DNA of 41,734 nt from CBDUVZ01 sp965370805 (GCA_965370805.1 CBDUVZ010000012.1:1-41734), one strand, 5' to 3'; positions 1 through 8,020 are shown, counted from the first letter of the stretch. A program made the numbers and translations. The notes: generated by a model not told the origin, from the letters alone.

Positions 1-181
1 TATCCGCAGGGGTGAGCGGCGCATCTGTCTGTGGCTGGAGCGGGACGAGTACCTCGTTGTTCTAGCCCGCAGAAAGGGCTATCTCTTGCCATGGACCGCC
101 TATCCGGTGACACGACCCCACCGGAAGGCCAAGCTGCAGCGTGAATACGAGGCTTTCAAGAAAGCTGGCACCGCCCTGTGA
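1..181 (+). CDS. Hypothetical protein, C-terminal fragment (cut by window edge)
   Basis: An open frame runs in from the left edge (first full codon at base 2) and stops with TGA at 179-181, giving about 59 residues. The fragment is basic and aromatic; it contains YLVVLARRKGYLLPWTAYPV and ends in a charged helix-like stretch (KLQREYEAFKKAG). Tails of this look occur in small hypothetical proteins of mobile regions, but I cannot name a family. The start and most of the protein lie outside the window. Confidence 0.55.
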   Translation, partial: IRRGERRICLWLERDEYLVVLARRKGYLLPWTAYPVTRPHRKAKLQREYEAFKKAGTAL

Positions 182-393
182 GGGACGATGCCGTTACTCC
201 TTCTACACTAGGTAGATGAGCTATAACTATTGTAGTCCGCAGCGGATTACCTGTCAAGCACTATCAAAGAGAATGTCTGTGGCCCCAAGATTCGTAATAT
301 GATGCCATTACGCATGCAGTACGTATCAGACTGTATTAGCTCAAGATTGGGTTTTGAGCCAATACGCAGGCCAACCCCGGAAAGGCGGTGAGC
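182..393. other. Intergenic region before the methyltransferase pair
   Basis: About 210 bp of lower GC than its surroundings. It holds a small hairpin (TCCGC-A-GCGGA near 237-247) and an ATTGG/CCAAT inverted repeat at about 344-362. No promoter matching both consensus boxes is convincing. The AT-richer composition fits the edge of a horizontally acquired module. Confidence 0.4.
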
Positions 394-1029
394 ATGCCAC
401 GCAAGAAATCTACTTCAAAAAAGCCCAGGAAGGCAATGTCCCACGAGCACAAGTTGGTGAGTGCGCCGCTCGGGAAGAACCCCGGCCGCAAGATACCCGA
501 GGCAGAGGTGACGCTTCGACTGGCATTCTGGTTCTTGAGCCAAGCCGAACCCGGAGGCCACGCCGAACTGGCAATTGACGGAGCGCACGTTTGCCTCACA
601 GTACCGCCGTTTCCGATCAAGGAATTCCTGAAGAAGCACGGCTGGGCTTTCCGTCCGCCAAGCGGCACAAGCGGTGATTGGAGGGGCATCTATGTTCGGA
701 AGGGACGGACTCTGAATATCGCGTCTCGCCGCGGCTTCGATTTTCAGATGTCTTCTGGCGCAAAGCCCGTTGCGGCCGAATGCAAGGGCGGGCCGCTCGA
801 ACAGACAAGAGGAAAGGGTACGCACACGATTCTCGCCGAGGCGATTGGTCAAGCGCTCACTGCTGACGCTCCACCGGACGCTGATATCTGGGTGGCAGTA
901 CCGGACTCGCCGGGTTTTGAGAAGGCCGGTCGCAGGATCGCCTGCGTGCCTGCCTTTCAGAAAACTGGAATCCGCATCGCCCTGGTGAACACGGAGGGCG
1001 AAGTGCGGCTCCTGAACGAGGAAAGTTAG
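394..1029 (+). CDS. Hypothetical basic protein, putative nuclease-like partner of Mod
   Basis: A 211-residue protein. ATG 394 is preferred over GTG 388 because GGAAAGG (379-385) sits at normal spacing before it and because the downstream mod gene begins with the same residues, MPRKKST. The N-terminus is Lys/Arg rich. The second half contains VAAECKGG followed by a helix with AEAIGQALT, an E-x-K plus Gln arrangement reminiscent of PD-(D/E)XK nucleases; this is a weak motif match, not proof. It ends 3 bp before mod, so the two are co-transcribed. It could be a diverged restriction or accessory subunit, or an unrelated helper. Its function is unknown. Confidence 0.6.
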   Translation: MPRKKSTSKKPRKAMSHEHKLVSAPLGKNPGRKIPEAEVTLRLAFWFLSQAEPGGHAELAIDGAHVCLTVPPFPIKEFLKKHGWAFRPPSGTSGDWRGIYVRKGRTLNIASRRGFDFQMSSGAKPVAAECKGGPLEQTRGKGTHTILAEAIGQALTADAPPDADIWVAVPDSPGFEKAGRRIACVPAFQKTGIRIALVNTEGEVRLLNEES

Positions 1030-1032
1030 CCC

Positions 1033-3960
1033 ATGCCACGCAAGAAATCTACCCCCAAGAAGCGAATCCCCCGTAAGCCCAAACAGGTCACGTCCCACAA
1101 GCACAAGGACAAGCGGGTGAATATCCCGACCGAGGAGCTGCGGGACTTCGTCGAGCAGGACGAGAAGAAGCCGAAAAAGGTCCGGTATCCCGGTCTGCTC
1201 TACGCCCGGGACCCGTCGCTCGACCCGCAACTGGTCTGGAAGGGCAAGGACGAGCAGGACCAGAACCCGCTCGAAGTACCGTGCGTGCCGGTCTACATCC
1301 AGGAGAAGCTCCACCCGCAAGCCATCATCGAGCAGGTGAAGGCTGAGGCGAAGAAGGAGAAGCCGGGCCAGGCCGATCTGTTTGCCAACTTCAACAACAT
1401 CAAGTTCGAGGAAATGGTGGACTTCTACCGCCACGAGCAGAACTGGTCCAACCGGATGATACTCGGCGACTCGCTGCTGGTGATGACATCGCTGGCCGAG
1501 AAGGAAGGGCTCAAGGGCAAGGTCCAGATGATATACATCGACCCGCCCTACGGCATCAAGTTCGGTTCCAACTGGCAGGTCTCGACCCGCAAGCGCGACG
1601 TCAAGGACGGCAAGCACGGCGACGTCGTGCGCCAGCCCGAACAAATCAAGGCCTACCGCGACACTTGGAAATACGGCATCCACTCGTACCTGACCTATCT
1701 CCGCGACCGCCTCACGGTAGCCCGCGAACTCCTGACCGAAACCGGCTCGGTCTTTGTCCAGATTGGAGACGAGAACGTGCATCTGGTCCGGAGCCTGATG
1801 GACGAGGTGTTCGGCAGCGACAACTTCGGCCAGCTCATTCCATTTCGTAAGAAGCTCATGCCGCTGGGCGCAACTCTCATAGAAGGCATGTGTGACTACC
1901 TTCTGTGGTTCTGCAAAGACAAGGCCAAGGTGAAGTTCAGGGACGTGTTCAAGCAACTGGAGCCCCGCTACACATCACGCTGGACTAACTATGAGACGCC
2001 GGATGGGGTTCGCCACCGGCTCTCGGCGGAACTCGCAGAGGACTTGAGTAGGCTGCCCGCTGGCTCCAAGGTGTATAGACTCGTGTCCCAGCGAGCACCT
2101 TCATTCTCTCCAGAGTCCGTGTTTGACTTCGTCTTTGAAGGTAGGCGGCTCCGGCCTCCAAGGGGCGGTTGCTGGGTGACACCGCGGGAGAAGATGCAGC
2201 GGCTTTCCTGCGCTAGCCGTCTTGAATGCGAGGGTGACAATCTCAGCTATGTCTACTATCACGAGGACTTCCCGCTCTCCAAAATCAACAATGTTTGGGA
2301 TGATACGTCTCCTGCAACGAGCAAGAGCTTCGTTGTGCAGACATCGACGGGCGTGGTGGGGCGCTGCTTGCTGATGACCACCGACCCCGGCGATTTGGTG
2401 TTGGACCCGACTTGCGGGAGCGGAACCGCGGCGTACGTTGCCGAGCAGTGGGGCCGCAGGTGGATTACGATTGACACCAGCCGGGTTGCCTTGGCCTTGG
2501 CCCGGACCCGGTTGATGGCCGCGAAGTTCCCCTACTACCTGCTGTCCGACTCTCGGGAGGGCACAGAGCAGGAAGCGCAACTCACGCCGACGCCGATGCC
2601 ACCCAGCCCGGACCAGCGGTTCGAGCACGACATCCGGCGTGGGTTCGTGTACAAGCGCGTGCCGCATGTGACATTGAAGTCCATCGCCAACAATGAGGAA
2701 ATCGACACAATCCACGCGAAGTGGCAGGAGAAGCTGGAGCCGGTGCTGGCCGAGTTGAACCGGAAGATTGCCACGGCGACTGCGTCACCTCGCAATGACA
2801 AGCGCTCTGCCGCCCCGTCACCGCGAGCGAAGCGTGGCGGTCTTCCGGCAGGCGGGATGTGCGAGTGGGAAGTCCCGCGCGAATGCCCGGACGGTTGGTC
2901 CGCCGAGGCGAAGAAGCTGCACGCCGAGTGGTGGAAGCTGCGGCGTGCGCGGCAGCAGGAAATTGATGCCTCGATTGCGAAGCGGGCCGACACCGAACTG
3001 CTCTTTGACCAGCCGTATGAGGACAAGAAGCGCATCCGCGTGACCGGTCCGTTCACGGTCGAGAGCCTGTCCCCGCACCGGGTCCTGGATGACTCGCGAC
3101 GGGACATGACCGAATCGTCCGACCATTCGGATCGTGTCCCAAGCCAGGACATCTCCTCCTCCGACTTCGTCCCGATGACAATCGAGAACCTGCGCAAGGC
3201 CGGGGTGAAAGGTACGGACAAGAGCCAGCGGCTGAAGTTCGAGCGGCTGGAATCATACGCCGGGACCTGGCTGCACGCTTCGGGCGAGTACCTTGAAGGC
3301 GGCAAGTCTCGGCGCGTTGCCATCTCCATCGGCCCGGAGCACGGCACGGTCGGCCCGGACCAGGTGAAGGAAGCGGCCAAGGAAGCGGTGAAGGGCGTCG
3401 GGTTCGACCTCCTGGTTGTCTGCGGCTTCGCGTTTGACCCGCACGTCAGCGAGGAAGCGAAGCGCTACGGCAAGCTGAACGTGATGACCGCGCGGATGAA
3501 CCCGGACTTGGCGATGGGCGATGAGCTGCTGAAGAAAACCGGGGCGGGCAACCTGTTCATGGTGTTCGGCGAACCGGACCTCGCGCCGGTTGACCTGAAG
3601 ACCGGCAAGCTGAAACCGCAGAAGGACGGGAAGTACGTTGTCGAAGTCCGGGGCGTGGATGTCTACGACCCGACGACTGGCGAAATCCGGTCGAGTTCGA
3701 CCGACGACATCGCCTGCTGGTTCATCGACACCGACTACAACGGCGAGAGCTTCTTCGTCCGCCACGCCTACTTCTGCGGTGCGCAGGAACCGTACGACAA
3801 GCTCAAACGCGCCCTGCGGGCCGAGGTGGACGAAGCGGCATGGAGCGCACTGTACTCGACCAAAAGCGTGCCTTTTGACAAGCCCAAGACAGGCAAGGTA
3901 GCCATCAAAGTCATCAACCACTACGGCGACGAAGTGCTGAAGGTGCTGGAGGTAAGATGA
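1033..3960 (+). CDS. Type III-type site-specific DNA methyltransferase (Mod-like), orphan
   Basis: A 975-residue beta-class amino-methyltransferase. The catalytic motif IV DPPY is at about residues 170-173 and the SAM-binding motif DPTCGSGT at about 458-465. They are separated by a variable segment (about 295-420) that should carry target recognition. KINNVWDD before motif I resembles the conserved NIW-type segment of type III Mod proteins. The start ATG 1033 follows GAGGAAAG. The C-terminal third (about 660-975) is an extension found on long Mod-like enzymes. Type III systems need a Res helicase-nuclease; none follows, as the next features are a terminator and a tRNA. The enzyme is either orphan or works with the upstream 211-residue protein. 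A short palindromic element is fused in frame near residue 590. Confidence 0.9.
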   Translation: MPRKKSTPKKRIPRKPKQVTSHKHKDKRVNIPTEELRDFVEQDEKKPKKVRYPGLLYARDPSLDPQLVWKGKDEQDQNPLEVPCVPVYIQEKLHPQAIIEQVKAEAKKEKPGQADLFANFNNIKFEEMVDFYRHEQNWSNRMILGDSLLVMTSLAEKEGLKGKVQMIYIDPPYGIKFGSNWQVSTRKRDVKDGKHGDVVRQPEQIKAYRDTWKYGIHSYLTYLRDRLTVARELLTETGSVFVQIGDENVHLVRSLMDEVFGSDNFGQLIPFRKKLMPLGATLIEGMCDYLLWFCKDKAKVKFRDVFKQLEPRYTSRWTNYETPDGVRHRLSAELAEDLSRLPAGSKVYRLVSQRAPSFSPESVFDFVFEGRRLRPPRGGCWVTPREKMQRLSCASRLECEGDNLSYVYYHEDFPLSKINNVWDDTSPATSKSFVVQTSTGVVGRCLLMTTDPGDLVLDPTCGSGTAAYVAEQWGRRWITIDTSRVALALARTRLMAAKFPYYLLSDSREGTEQEAQLTPTPMPPSPDQRFEHDIRRGFVYKRVPHVTLKSIANNEEIDTIHAKWQEKLEPVLAELNRKIATATASPRNDKRSAAPSPRAKRGGLPAGGMCEWEVPRECPDGWSAEAKKLHAEWWKLRRARQQEIDASIAKRADTELLFDQPYEDKKRIRVTGPFTVESLSPHRVLDDSRRDMTESSDHSDRVPSQDISSSDFVPMTIENLRKAGVKGTDKSQRLKFERLESYAGTWLHASGEYLEGGKSRRVAISIGPEHGTVGPDQVKEAAKEAVKGVGFDLLVVCGFAFDPHVSEEAKRYGKLNVMTARMNPDLAMGDELLKKTGAGNLFMVFGEPDLAPVDLKTGKLKPQKDGKYVVEVRGVDVYDPTTGEIRSSSTDDIACWFIDTDYNGESFFVRHAYFCGAQEPYDKLKRALRAEVDEAAWSALYSTKSVPFDKPKTGKVAIKVINHYGDEVLKVLEVR
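2781..2850. repeat. Palindromic repeat element inserted in frame inside mod
   Basis: Imperfect inverted arms CTCGCAATGAC (2789-2799) and GTCACCGCGAG (2817-2827) flank a short loop and are followed by GCGAAGCGTGGCGG. The same core occurs in intergenic DNA at 19525-19555 (GTCATTGCGAGCGAAGCG). Within mod it is translated as a Ser/Arg/Pro-rich linker around residues 585-607 without breaking the frame, like the protein-coding palindromic elements known from Rickettsia. Confidence 0.7.
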
Positions 3961-4012
3961 CGGTCAGGGGTCCGGCCCTCGGATACACTCCGGCACGAGG
4001 ATAACGGTGGAT

Positions 4013-4034
4013 AACGGTGACGCTAACCGTTTTT
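4013..4034 (+). terminator. Probable rho-independent terminator after mod
   Basis: AACGGT and ACCGTT form a 6-bp stem around a 7-nt loop, followed by a short T run. It lies 53 bp after the mod stop and before the tRNA promoter. A tandem GGATAACGGT duplication (about 3999-4018) overlaps the left arm. The stem is short, so termination may be partial. Confidence 0.55.
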
Positions 4035-4179
4035 CGCGCTTCGGGTTCCGGCAGAGGCGGTGGACCCAAAGGCTGAAGGCGCAGTGGGGAAACCCGGGAC
4101 GTTTGGGCCGTCTGACGGCACCTGCTCCTGCGTCGCTGAGCGCAGTTGCGGCGGGGACCGGAGTTTCAGCGACAAACGC

Positions 4180-4209
4180 TTGACAGCAGGGGGGAATTGG
4201 GCGAAACTT
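4180..4209 (+). promoter_or_regulatory. Promoter of tRNA-Ala(GGC)
   Basis: A perfect -35 TTGACA (4180-4185) is followed after about 18 bp by a weak -10 AAACTT (4204-4209). The predicted start lies a few bases before the mature tRNA 5' end at 4224, the expected distance for a stable RNA gene. Confidence 0.5.
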
Positions 4210-4223
4210 AGGTTCGCTTTTAC

Positions 4224-4296
4224 GGGGCCGTGGCGCAGTTGGGAGCGCGTCTGACTGGCAGTCAGAAGGTCACGGGTTCGAATCCCGTCGGCTCCA
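4224..4296 (+). tRNA. tRNA-Ala (anticodon GGC)
   Basis: A complete 73-nt cloverleaf. The acceptor stem GGGGCCG/CGGCTCC includes the G3-U70 pair that identifies alanine tRNAs. The D arm is GCGC/GCGC; the anticodon arm TCTGA-CTGGCAG-TCAGA has anticodon GGC; the T arm is ACGGG-TTCGAAT-CCCGT; the discriminator is A. The 3' CCA is not encoded. It reads GCC codons, which are common in the neighbouring genes. Confidence 0.97.
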
Positions 4297-4342
4297 TGAA
4301 TACAGGTTCGATTTGTCCATGTTCCGGAAAGGAGTTCCTGAG

Positions 4343-5518
4343 ATGACCAGAAGTGTCACGGTTGTGCTGGCCGGTCTGGTTCTGATGCTGGCCATCGGAT
4401 GCGCGCCTTCGCAGACCGTCAAGCCGAGCGACGAGGATGCGATGGCGGAGAGGCGTGAGGAAGCGGAGAAGAGCTACAGCATCGGCGCCAGCTACTACGC
4501 GCAGCAGAATTTCGACGCGGCGATGGAGAATTTCGAGCAGGCGCTTGAGATCGACCCCACCTACTACGAGCCGTACATCGCAATCGGCAATATCTGGCGC
4601 AAGCGCCGGGATGCGGTCCAGGCCGAGGAGAACTACCGCGAGGCGATGAAGATCGATCCTTCGCGCGCCAAGGGATACGAAGCGCTGGGCGACTTGTTCA
4701 TGACTATGGGCCGGAATGAGGACGCACTCAAGGTGTACCAGGACGGTCTAGTGCAGGATTCGAGCCTGGTGGACCTCTACAACGGTATTGCCGAGATCTA
4801 CCTGAAGCAGGGCGAGAACGCCAAGGCCGATTCGGTCTACCAGCAGGCCCTGGCGAGGTTTCCCGACGACTTGAGCGTGCAGCGGCTCTGGTCGGACTTC
4901 CTGTACGAACAGGAGCGGTACGAGGAGGCAGTGGGGGCGCTGCAGGGACTGGTAGCGCGGTTCCCGGAAGTCACCATGCTGCGGGAGAGGCTGGCTTCGT
5001 CCTACGTCGAGTTGAAGGAGTACACCAAGGCGCTGGTTCACCTTGATACGGTGCTGATGACCGACCCGACCGACCTGCGGGTGTTGCTCACCAAGGGTGC
5101 TGTTCTTAGTCGGCAGGGCAAGTACAAGACGGCGCGGGAAGTGCTTGATGAGGTTCTGGCGCTGGACTCGACCGAGGTGACCGCTTACATCTACAAGGCG
5201 GATACCTACCTGAAGCAGGGCAGCTACGGCGCGGCGGAGACCCAGGCACGCAAGGCGCTTGCGATCCAGCCGGGTCTTGCCAGTGCCAATGTCTACTTGG
5301 GTGACGTCAATCGGGCGTGGGGAGAGCAGAATCGGGGCAGGAACGTCGCAGCAACTTCTAAGCCCAAGCTGGAGGCAGCCGAGAGGTACTACAAGAGCGC
5401 GAAGTCGTACTACCAGAAAGCGCTGAGCGATGACGCGTATGCTTCGTATGCCCGGACGATGATCGGCAATGTCGATGACAACCTGGATTTGATTAAAAAG
5501 GAGTTGTTTACCCGCTAG
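4343..5518 (+). CDS. TPR-repeat lipoprotein
   Basis: A 391-residue protein. Start ATG 4343 has an excellent GGAAAGGAG site 9 bp upstream. The N-terminus is a lipoprotein signal (hydrophobic stretch, then LAIGC with Cys as lipidation site at about residue 23). Residues about 45-330 are tandem tetratricopeptide repeats (AMENFEQALEIDP, AEENYREAMKIDP, AREVLDEVLALD), a scaffold for protein binding. It is probably anchored in the cell envelope. The stop codon overlaps the ribosome-binding site of the HNH gene, so the two are co-translated. The partner is unknown. Confidence 0.88.
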   Translation: MTRSVTVVLAGLVLMLAIGCAPSQTVKPSDEDAMAERREEAEKSYSIGASYYAQQNFDAAMENFEQALEIDPTYYEPYIAIGNIWRKRRDAVQAEENYREAMKIDPSRAKGYEALGDLFMTMGRNEDALKVYQDGLVQDSSLVDLYNGIAEIYLKQGENAKADSVYQQALARFPDDLSVQRLWSDFLYEQERYEEAVGALQGLVARFPEVTMLRERLASSYVELKEYTKALVHLDTVLMTDPTDLRVLLTKGAVLSRQGKYKTAREVLDEVLALDSTEVTAYIYKADTYLKQGSYGAAETQARKALAIQPGLASANVYLGDVNRAWGEQNRGRNVAATSKPKLEAAERYYKSAKSYYQKALSDDAYASYARTMIGNVDDNLDLIKKELFTR

Positions 5519-5534
5519 GAGGTGAGTCGGGCGG

Positions 5535-6038
5535 ATGCTGAATCGTCGGGTACTGCTCCTGAACCAGAACTATGAGCCGCTGTCGGTGTGCCGAGCCAGG
5601 CGAGCTTTGGTGCTGGTTTTGCTGCACAAGGCCGAGTCGCTTGAGTTGTATGACTTTGCCGCCCGGTCGGTCAGTCTGTCGATACCGGTGCCGAGTGTCC
5701 TGCGGTTGAACTATTACGTCCGGGTCAGGAGGAAGGACGTGCCGCTGACCAAGCGGAATATCCTGCGGCGCGATCACAACACCTGCCAGTATTGCGGTCG
5801 TCGTCACATCGAAATGACCGCTGACCATGTGGTGCCGAAAGCCCTGGGGGGGCAGGATAGCTGGGACAACTTGGTCTGCGCCTGTCCGGAATGCAACGCC
5901 CGTAAGGGAACCCAGACCCCGGCCCGGGCGAAGATGCCCCTTGCCCGCAAACCCAGGAAACCGCACTACTTCACATTCGCAGTCAGCGCGATGGGCTCTG
6001 TGCCAGAGGTCTGGCGTCAGTATCTTTTCCAGAGCTAG
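5535..6038 (+). CDS. HNH endonuclease family protein
   Basis: A 167-residue protein starting at ATG 5535, behind AGGAGGTGA (5517-5525). The C-terminal half is a zinc-stabilised HNH fold: CxxC (CQYC), the catalytic ADH, an Asn in SWDNLV, a second CxxC (CPEC), then NARKG. The N-terminal 75 residues (LLLNQNYEPLSVC) are typical of a widespread stand-alone HNH family whose cellular role is unclear; repair or restriction has been suggested for relatives. It follows the TPR lipoprotein after 16 bp, probably as a conserved housekeeping neighbour rather than part of a defence system. Confidence 0.92.
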   Translation: MLNRRVLLLNQNYEPLSVCRARRALVLVLLHKAESLELYDFAARSVSLSIPVPSVLRLNYYVRVRRKDVPLTKRNILRRDHNTCQYCGRRHIEMTADHVVPKALGGQDSWDNLVCACPECNARKGTQTPARAKMPLARKPRKPHYFTFAVSAMGSVPEVWRQYLFQS

Positions 6039-6135
6039 GCGTGTCCGTTCTGCCGTCCGATGGCAGCGTCCGCGGCGCCACCTTTCGTTTGCCGTCCTGT
6101 TTGTCTTGTTGACTGTCGGGCAGGTCGTCAAGGCA

Positions 6136-7854
6136 ATGGCGAATGCCGAATGCCGAATGTCGAATACCGGATCCCGAACACCGTATTGCGAATCTGCAGA
6201 TGACGATGCCGAGGACCGCCGGCCCGTGGAGCGGGTGCAGATTGCCGGCCTGCCGGAAGGGGTTCGCGCCGGACCGGGATTCAAAGCAATGGCGAATGGC
6301 GAATGGCGAATGGCGAATGCTGAGTACCGAATACCGTACGGGACCGGCGATTCGGTTGACTCCGGGGCGTTTCTCCGCGGCGTTGAGTCGATTGAGCGCC
6401 AGTTGGTGGACGAGGGCTTTCTTCATGCAATCGCGACGTTTGACTCAGTCGGTCGGGACAGCGGAGTCGTCGTCTACTACACTGTGAAACCCGGGTCGCG
6501 GGCGCGGACCGACGGGTGGGTGCTTCGGGGAAATCGCGCAGTGGACACGGAAGCGCTGCTCCGAATGCTGCCCGGGTCGGGGTCAGCTTTTTGCCGGTCA
6601 ACATTGGGGGAGGCCTGCGGTGCCGTTCTGCGGTTGTACGAGGCGCGTGGCTATCCGCTTGCAGAGGTGTTCCCGACCAGCATTGCCGACAGCGGCGCGA
6701 GTGTGTATCCCGGGCTGATGATCAAGGAAGGCCCGCTGGTGGTCGTTTCTTTCCTGGAGTTCCCGGGTAGCCAGCGTCTGGGGAGTCCGCTTCTTACCCG
6801 CACGGCCCGGTTTCGGGCCGGGGCTGCGTACTCACCGAGAGCAATCGAGTCGTGGCAGCGGAACCTGGAGCAGAGCCGACTGGTCTACGTCAGCGGGACA
6901 GACCTGGTGGCCGGGAATGATACCGGCTACGGCGTGCGGCTGTGGGTTGAGGAGCGCCGGAGCAACGTGATTTCAGCGGCTCTTGGATACTCGCCGGACG
7001 CGACCCGGCAGCTCAGTGGGCTGGTTGCGCTTGACGTCCATCTCCTCAACTCCGGGCGGAGACTGCAACTCGGGTGGCAGGCATTCGGCGGCAAGACCGT
7101 CTATCGTTTCAGCTACACCGAGCCGTGGTTGTTCGGCTGGCGGCTGTCAGCCACCGGGCGGGTGCGACACGAGGTGACCGATACCATCCGGTCTCAGACG
7201 TCGGCCGCGGTTGAGATGTCGCTTCTCACAAACCGGGATTTCGCCGTTACCTTTTCGACCGGATACGAGCGGGTTACGAGCGTCGATACGAGCGAGAGCG
7301 TTCGGACTGTCTGGGCCGGGACCGGATTGGCGCTGGATACCCGCGATTCGGAATTCGGTCCGCGCAAAGGCGGGTGGCTGAAAGTCGATACGCGCATCGG
7401 GGAGCGAAACTCGGGTCGGTCGTCGGACGGCCGGTTCATCGGCTGGGTGGAGACTGACCTGGGTGTCATGGGACCGTGCTTCGGCCCGCTGGTCCTGGCT
7501 AATTCCGTTCATCCCCGTTTCCTCTATTCAGCGGCGGACCTGCCTGAGTTCGAGTTCTATCGAATGGGTGGTGCCGGTTCACTGCGGGGCTACCGGGAGG
7601 AGCAGTTCAGCGGAACGGCACTGGGCTGGTGGAACTGCGAATTGCGCTGGCAGGCGACGAACTCGATCTGGACTTATCCGTTCATTGATGCCGGGCTGGT
7701 CAGTATCGCCGGAGTGTGGGTTCTGGAGCCGGCGTACGGCGTTGGCTGCCGGATGGGAACGAGAATCGGCGTGTTCGGTGTTGACTACGGTCTGGCGTTC
7801 CGGGACAGTCCGCTCCAGGGTAAGGTCCACCTTGCCTTCCAAGGGGAGTTCTGA
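6136..7854 (+). CDS. BamA/TamA (Omp85) family outer membrane protein
   Basis: 572 residues from ATG 6136. The N-terminal part (about 75-260) looks like POTRA modules (SIERQLVDEGF, ALLRMLPGSGSAF). The rest is a beta-barrel with the Omp85 lid-loop signature in RMGGAGSLRGYREEQF and a terminal aromatic residue (LAFQGEF). Such proteins insert or secrete proteins at the outer membrane. The start is uncertain. A signal-peptide-like stretch (RRHLSFAVLFVLLTVGQ, coded from about 6073) lies in frame upstream, but no ATG or GTG lies between it and the HNH stop, and the only in-frame TTG codons are inside the hydrophobic core. ATG 6136 itself belongs to a heptamer repeat. Two repeat arrays are translated in the N-terminal region. 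Confidence 0.85.
   Translation: MANAECRMSNTGSRTPYCESADDDAEDRRPVERVQIAGLPEGVRAGPGFKAMANGEWRMANAEYRIPYGTGDSVDSGAFLRGVESIERQLVDEGFLHAIATFDSVGRDSGVVVYYTVKPGSRARTDGWVLRGNRAVDTEALLRMLPGSGSAFCRSTLGEACGAVLRLYEARGYPLAEVFPTSIADSGASVYPGLMIKEGPLVVVSFLEFPGSQRLGSPLLTRTARFRAGAAYSPRAIESWQRNLEQSRLVYVSGTDLVAGNDTGYGVRLWVEERRSNVISAALGYSPDATRQLSGLVALDVHLLNSGRRLQLGWQAFGGKTVYRFSYTEPWLFGWRLSATGRVRHEVTDTIRSQTSAAVEMSLLTNRDFAVTFSTGYERVTSVDTSESVRTVWAGTGLALDTRDSEFGPRKGGWLKVDTRIGERNSGRSSDGRFIGWVETDLGVMGPCFGPLVLANSVHPRFLYSAADLPEFEFYRMGGAGSLRGYREEQFSGTALGWWNCELRWQATNSIWTYPFIDAGLVSIAGVWVLEPAYGVGCRMGTRIGVFGVDYGLAFRDSPLQGKVHLAFQGEF
6138..6193 (+). repeat. Heptanucleotide tandem repeat in the 5' region of the barrel gene, array 1
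   Basis: Eight consecutive 7-bp units follow the consensus RCCGAAT (GGCGAAT, GCCGAAT twice, GTCGAAT, then diverged units). It starts at the first ATG of the Omp85-like gene. It is translated in frame, giving MANAECRMSN-type peptide. Confidence 0.85.
6291..6339 (+). repeat. Heptanucleotide tandem repeat in the barrel gene, array 2
   Basis: Seven 7-bp units, four of them exactly GGCGAAT. They are preceded by nearly the same context as array 1 (TCAAAGCAATGGCGAAT here, TCAAGGCAATGGCGAAT there). The translation is a heptapeptide repeat of the form MANGEWR-MANAEYR. The same heptamer family occurs as its complement in the intergenic region near 8021-8048. Confidence 0.85.
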
Positions 7855-7863
7855 AGGAAATGG

Positions 7864-8009
7864 AACCGCAGATGAACGCAGATGGACGCAGAGGAGAAGT
7901 CAAAAGTCAAAGTGCAAAATGCAAAAGGCAGATTTGGAACTCAGCATTCTCAATTCGGCATCAGGCGTTCGACGCTTCTGCCTGTGTTCATCGGTGTTTA
8001 TCAGTGGTT
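7864..8009. repeat. MITE-like element with 29-bp imperfect inverted termini
   Basis: The left end 7864-7892 starts AACCGCAGATGAACGCAGAT. The right end 7981-8009, read in complement, starts AACCACTGATAAACACCGAT. They match at 21 of 29 positions and share a 10-bp internal periodicity. The interior carries a heptamer array at 7896-7931. No coding capacity is seen. It sits between the barrel gene and uppP. Confidence 0.6.
7896..7931 (+). repeat. 36-bp dispersed repeat, copy 1
   Basis: Same 36-bp sequence as 41635-41670 except at five positions, each an A here and a G there (CAA against CAG). The internal period is 7 bp. It is non-coding in both places. Confidence 0.8.
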
Positions 8010-8020
8010 ATCGCTCCAAT

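Noticed and set aside
415..1956. 513-residue open frame on the minus strand across the Mod pair
   Set aside because: It is a shadow of the two plus-strand genes, which have motifs and ribosome-binding sites; the antisense translation is Leu/Val/Arg-rich with no family pattern.
4060..4254. 64-residue frame before tRNA-Ala(GGC)
   Set aside because: It runs into the tRNA, has no ribosome-binding site and no recognisable composition.
4224..4296. tRNA-gene integration site (att) for the accessory island
   Set aside because: I found no direct repeat of the tRNA 3' end elsewhere in the window and no integrase gene; the same holds for the tRNA at 16851.
5827..6135. N-terminal extension of the Omp85-like gene through the HNH gene
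   Set aside because: The extension lies almost entirely inside the HNH coding region in another frame; only the signal-like stretch after 6040 could be real.
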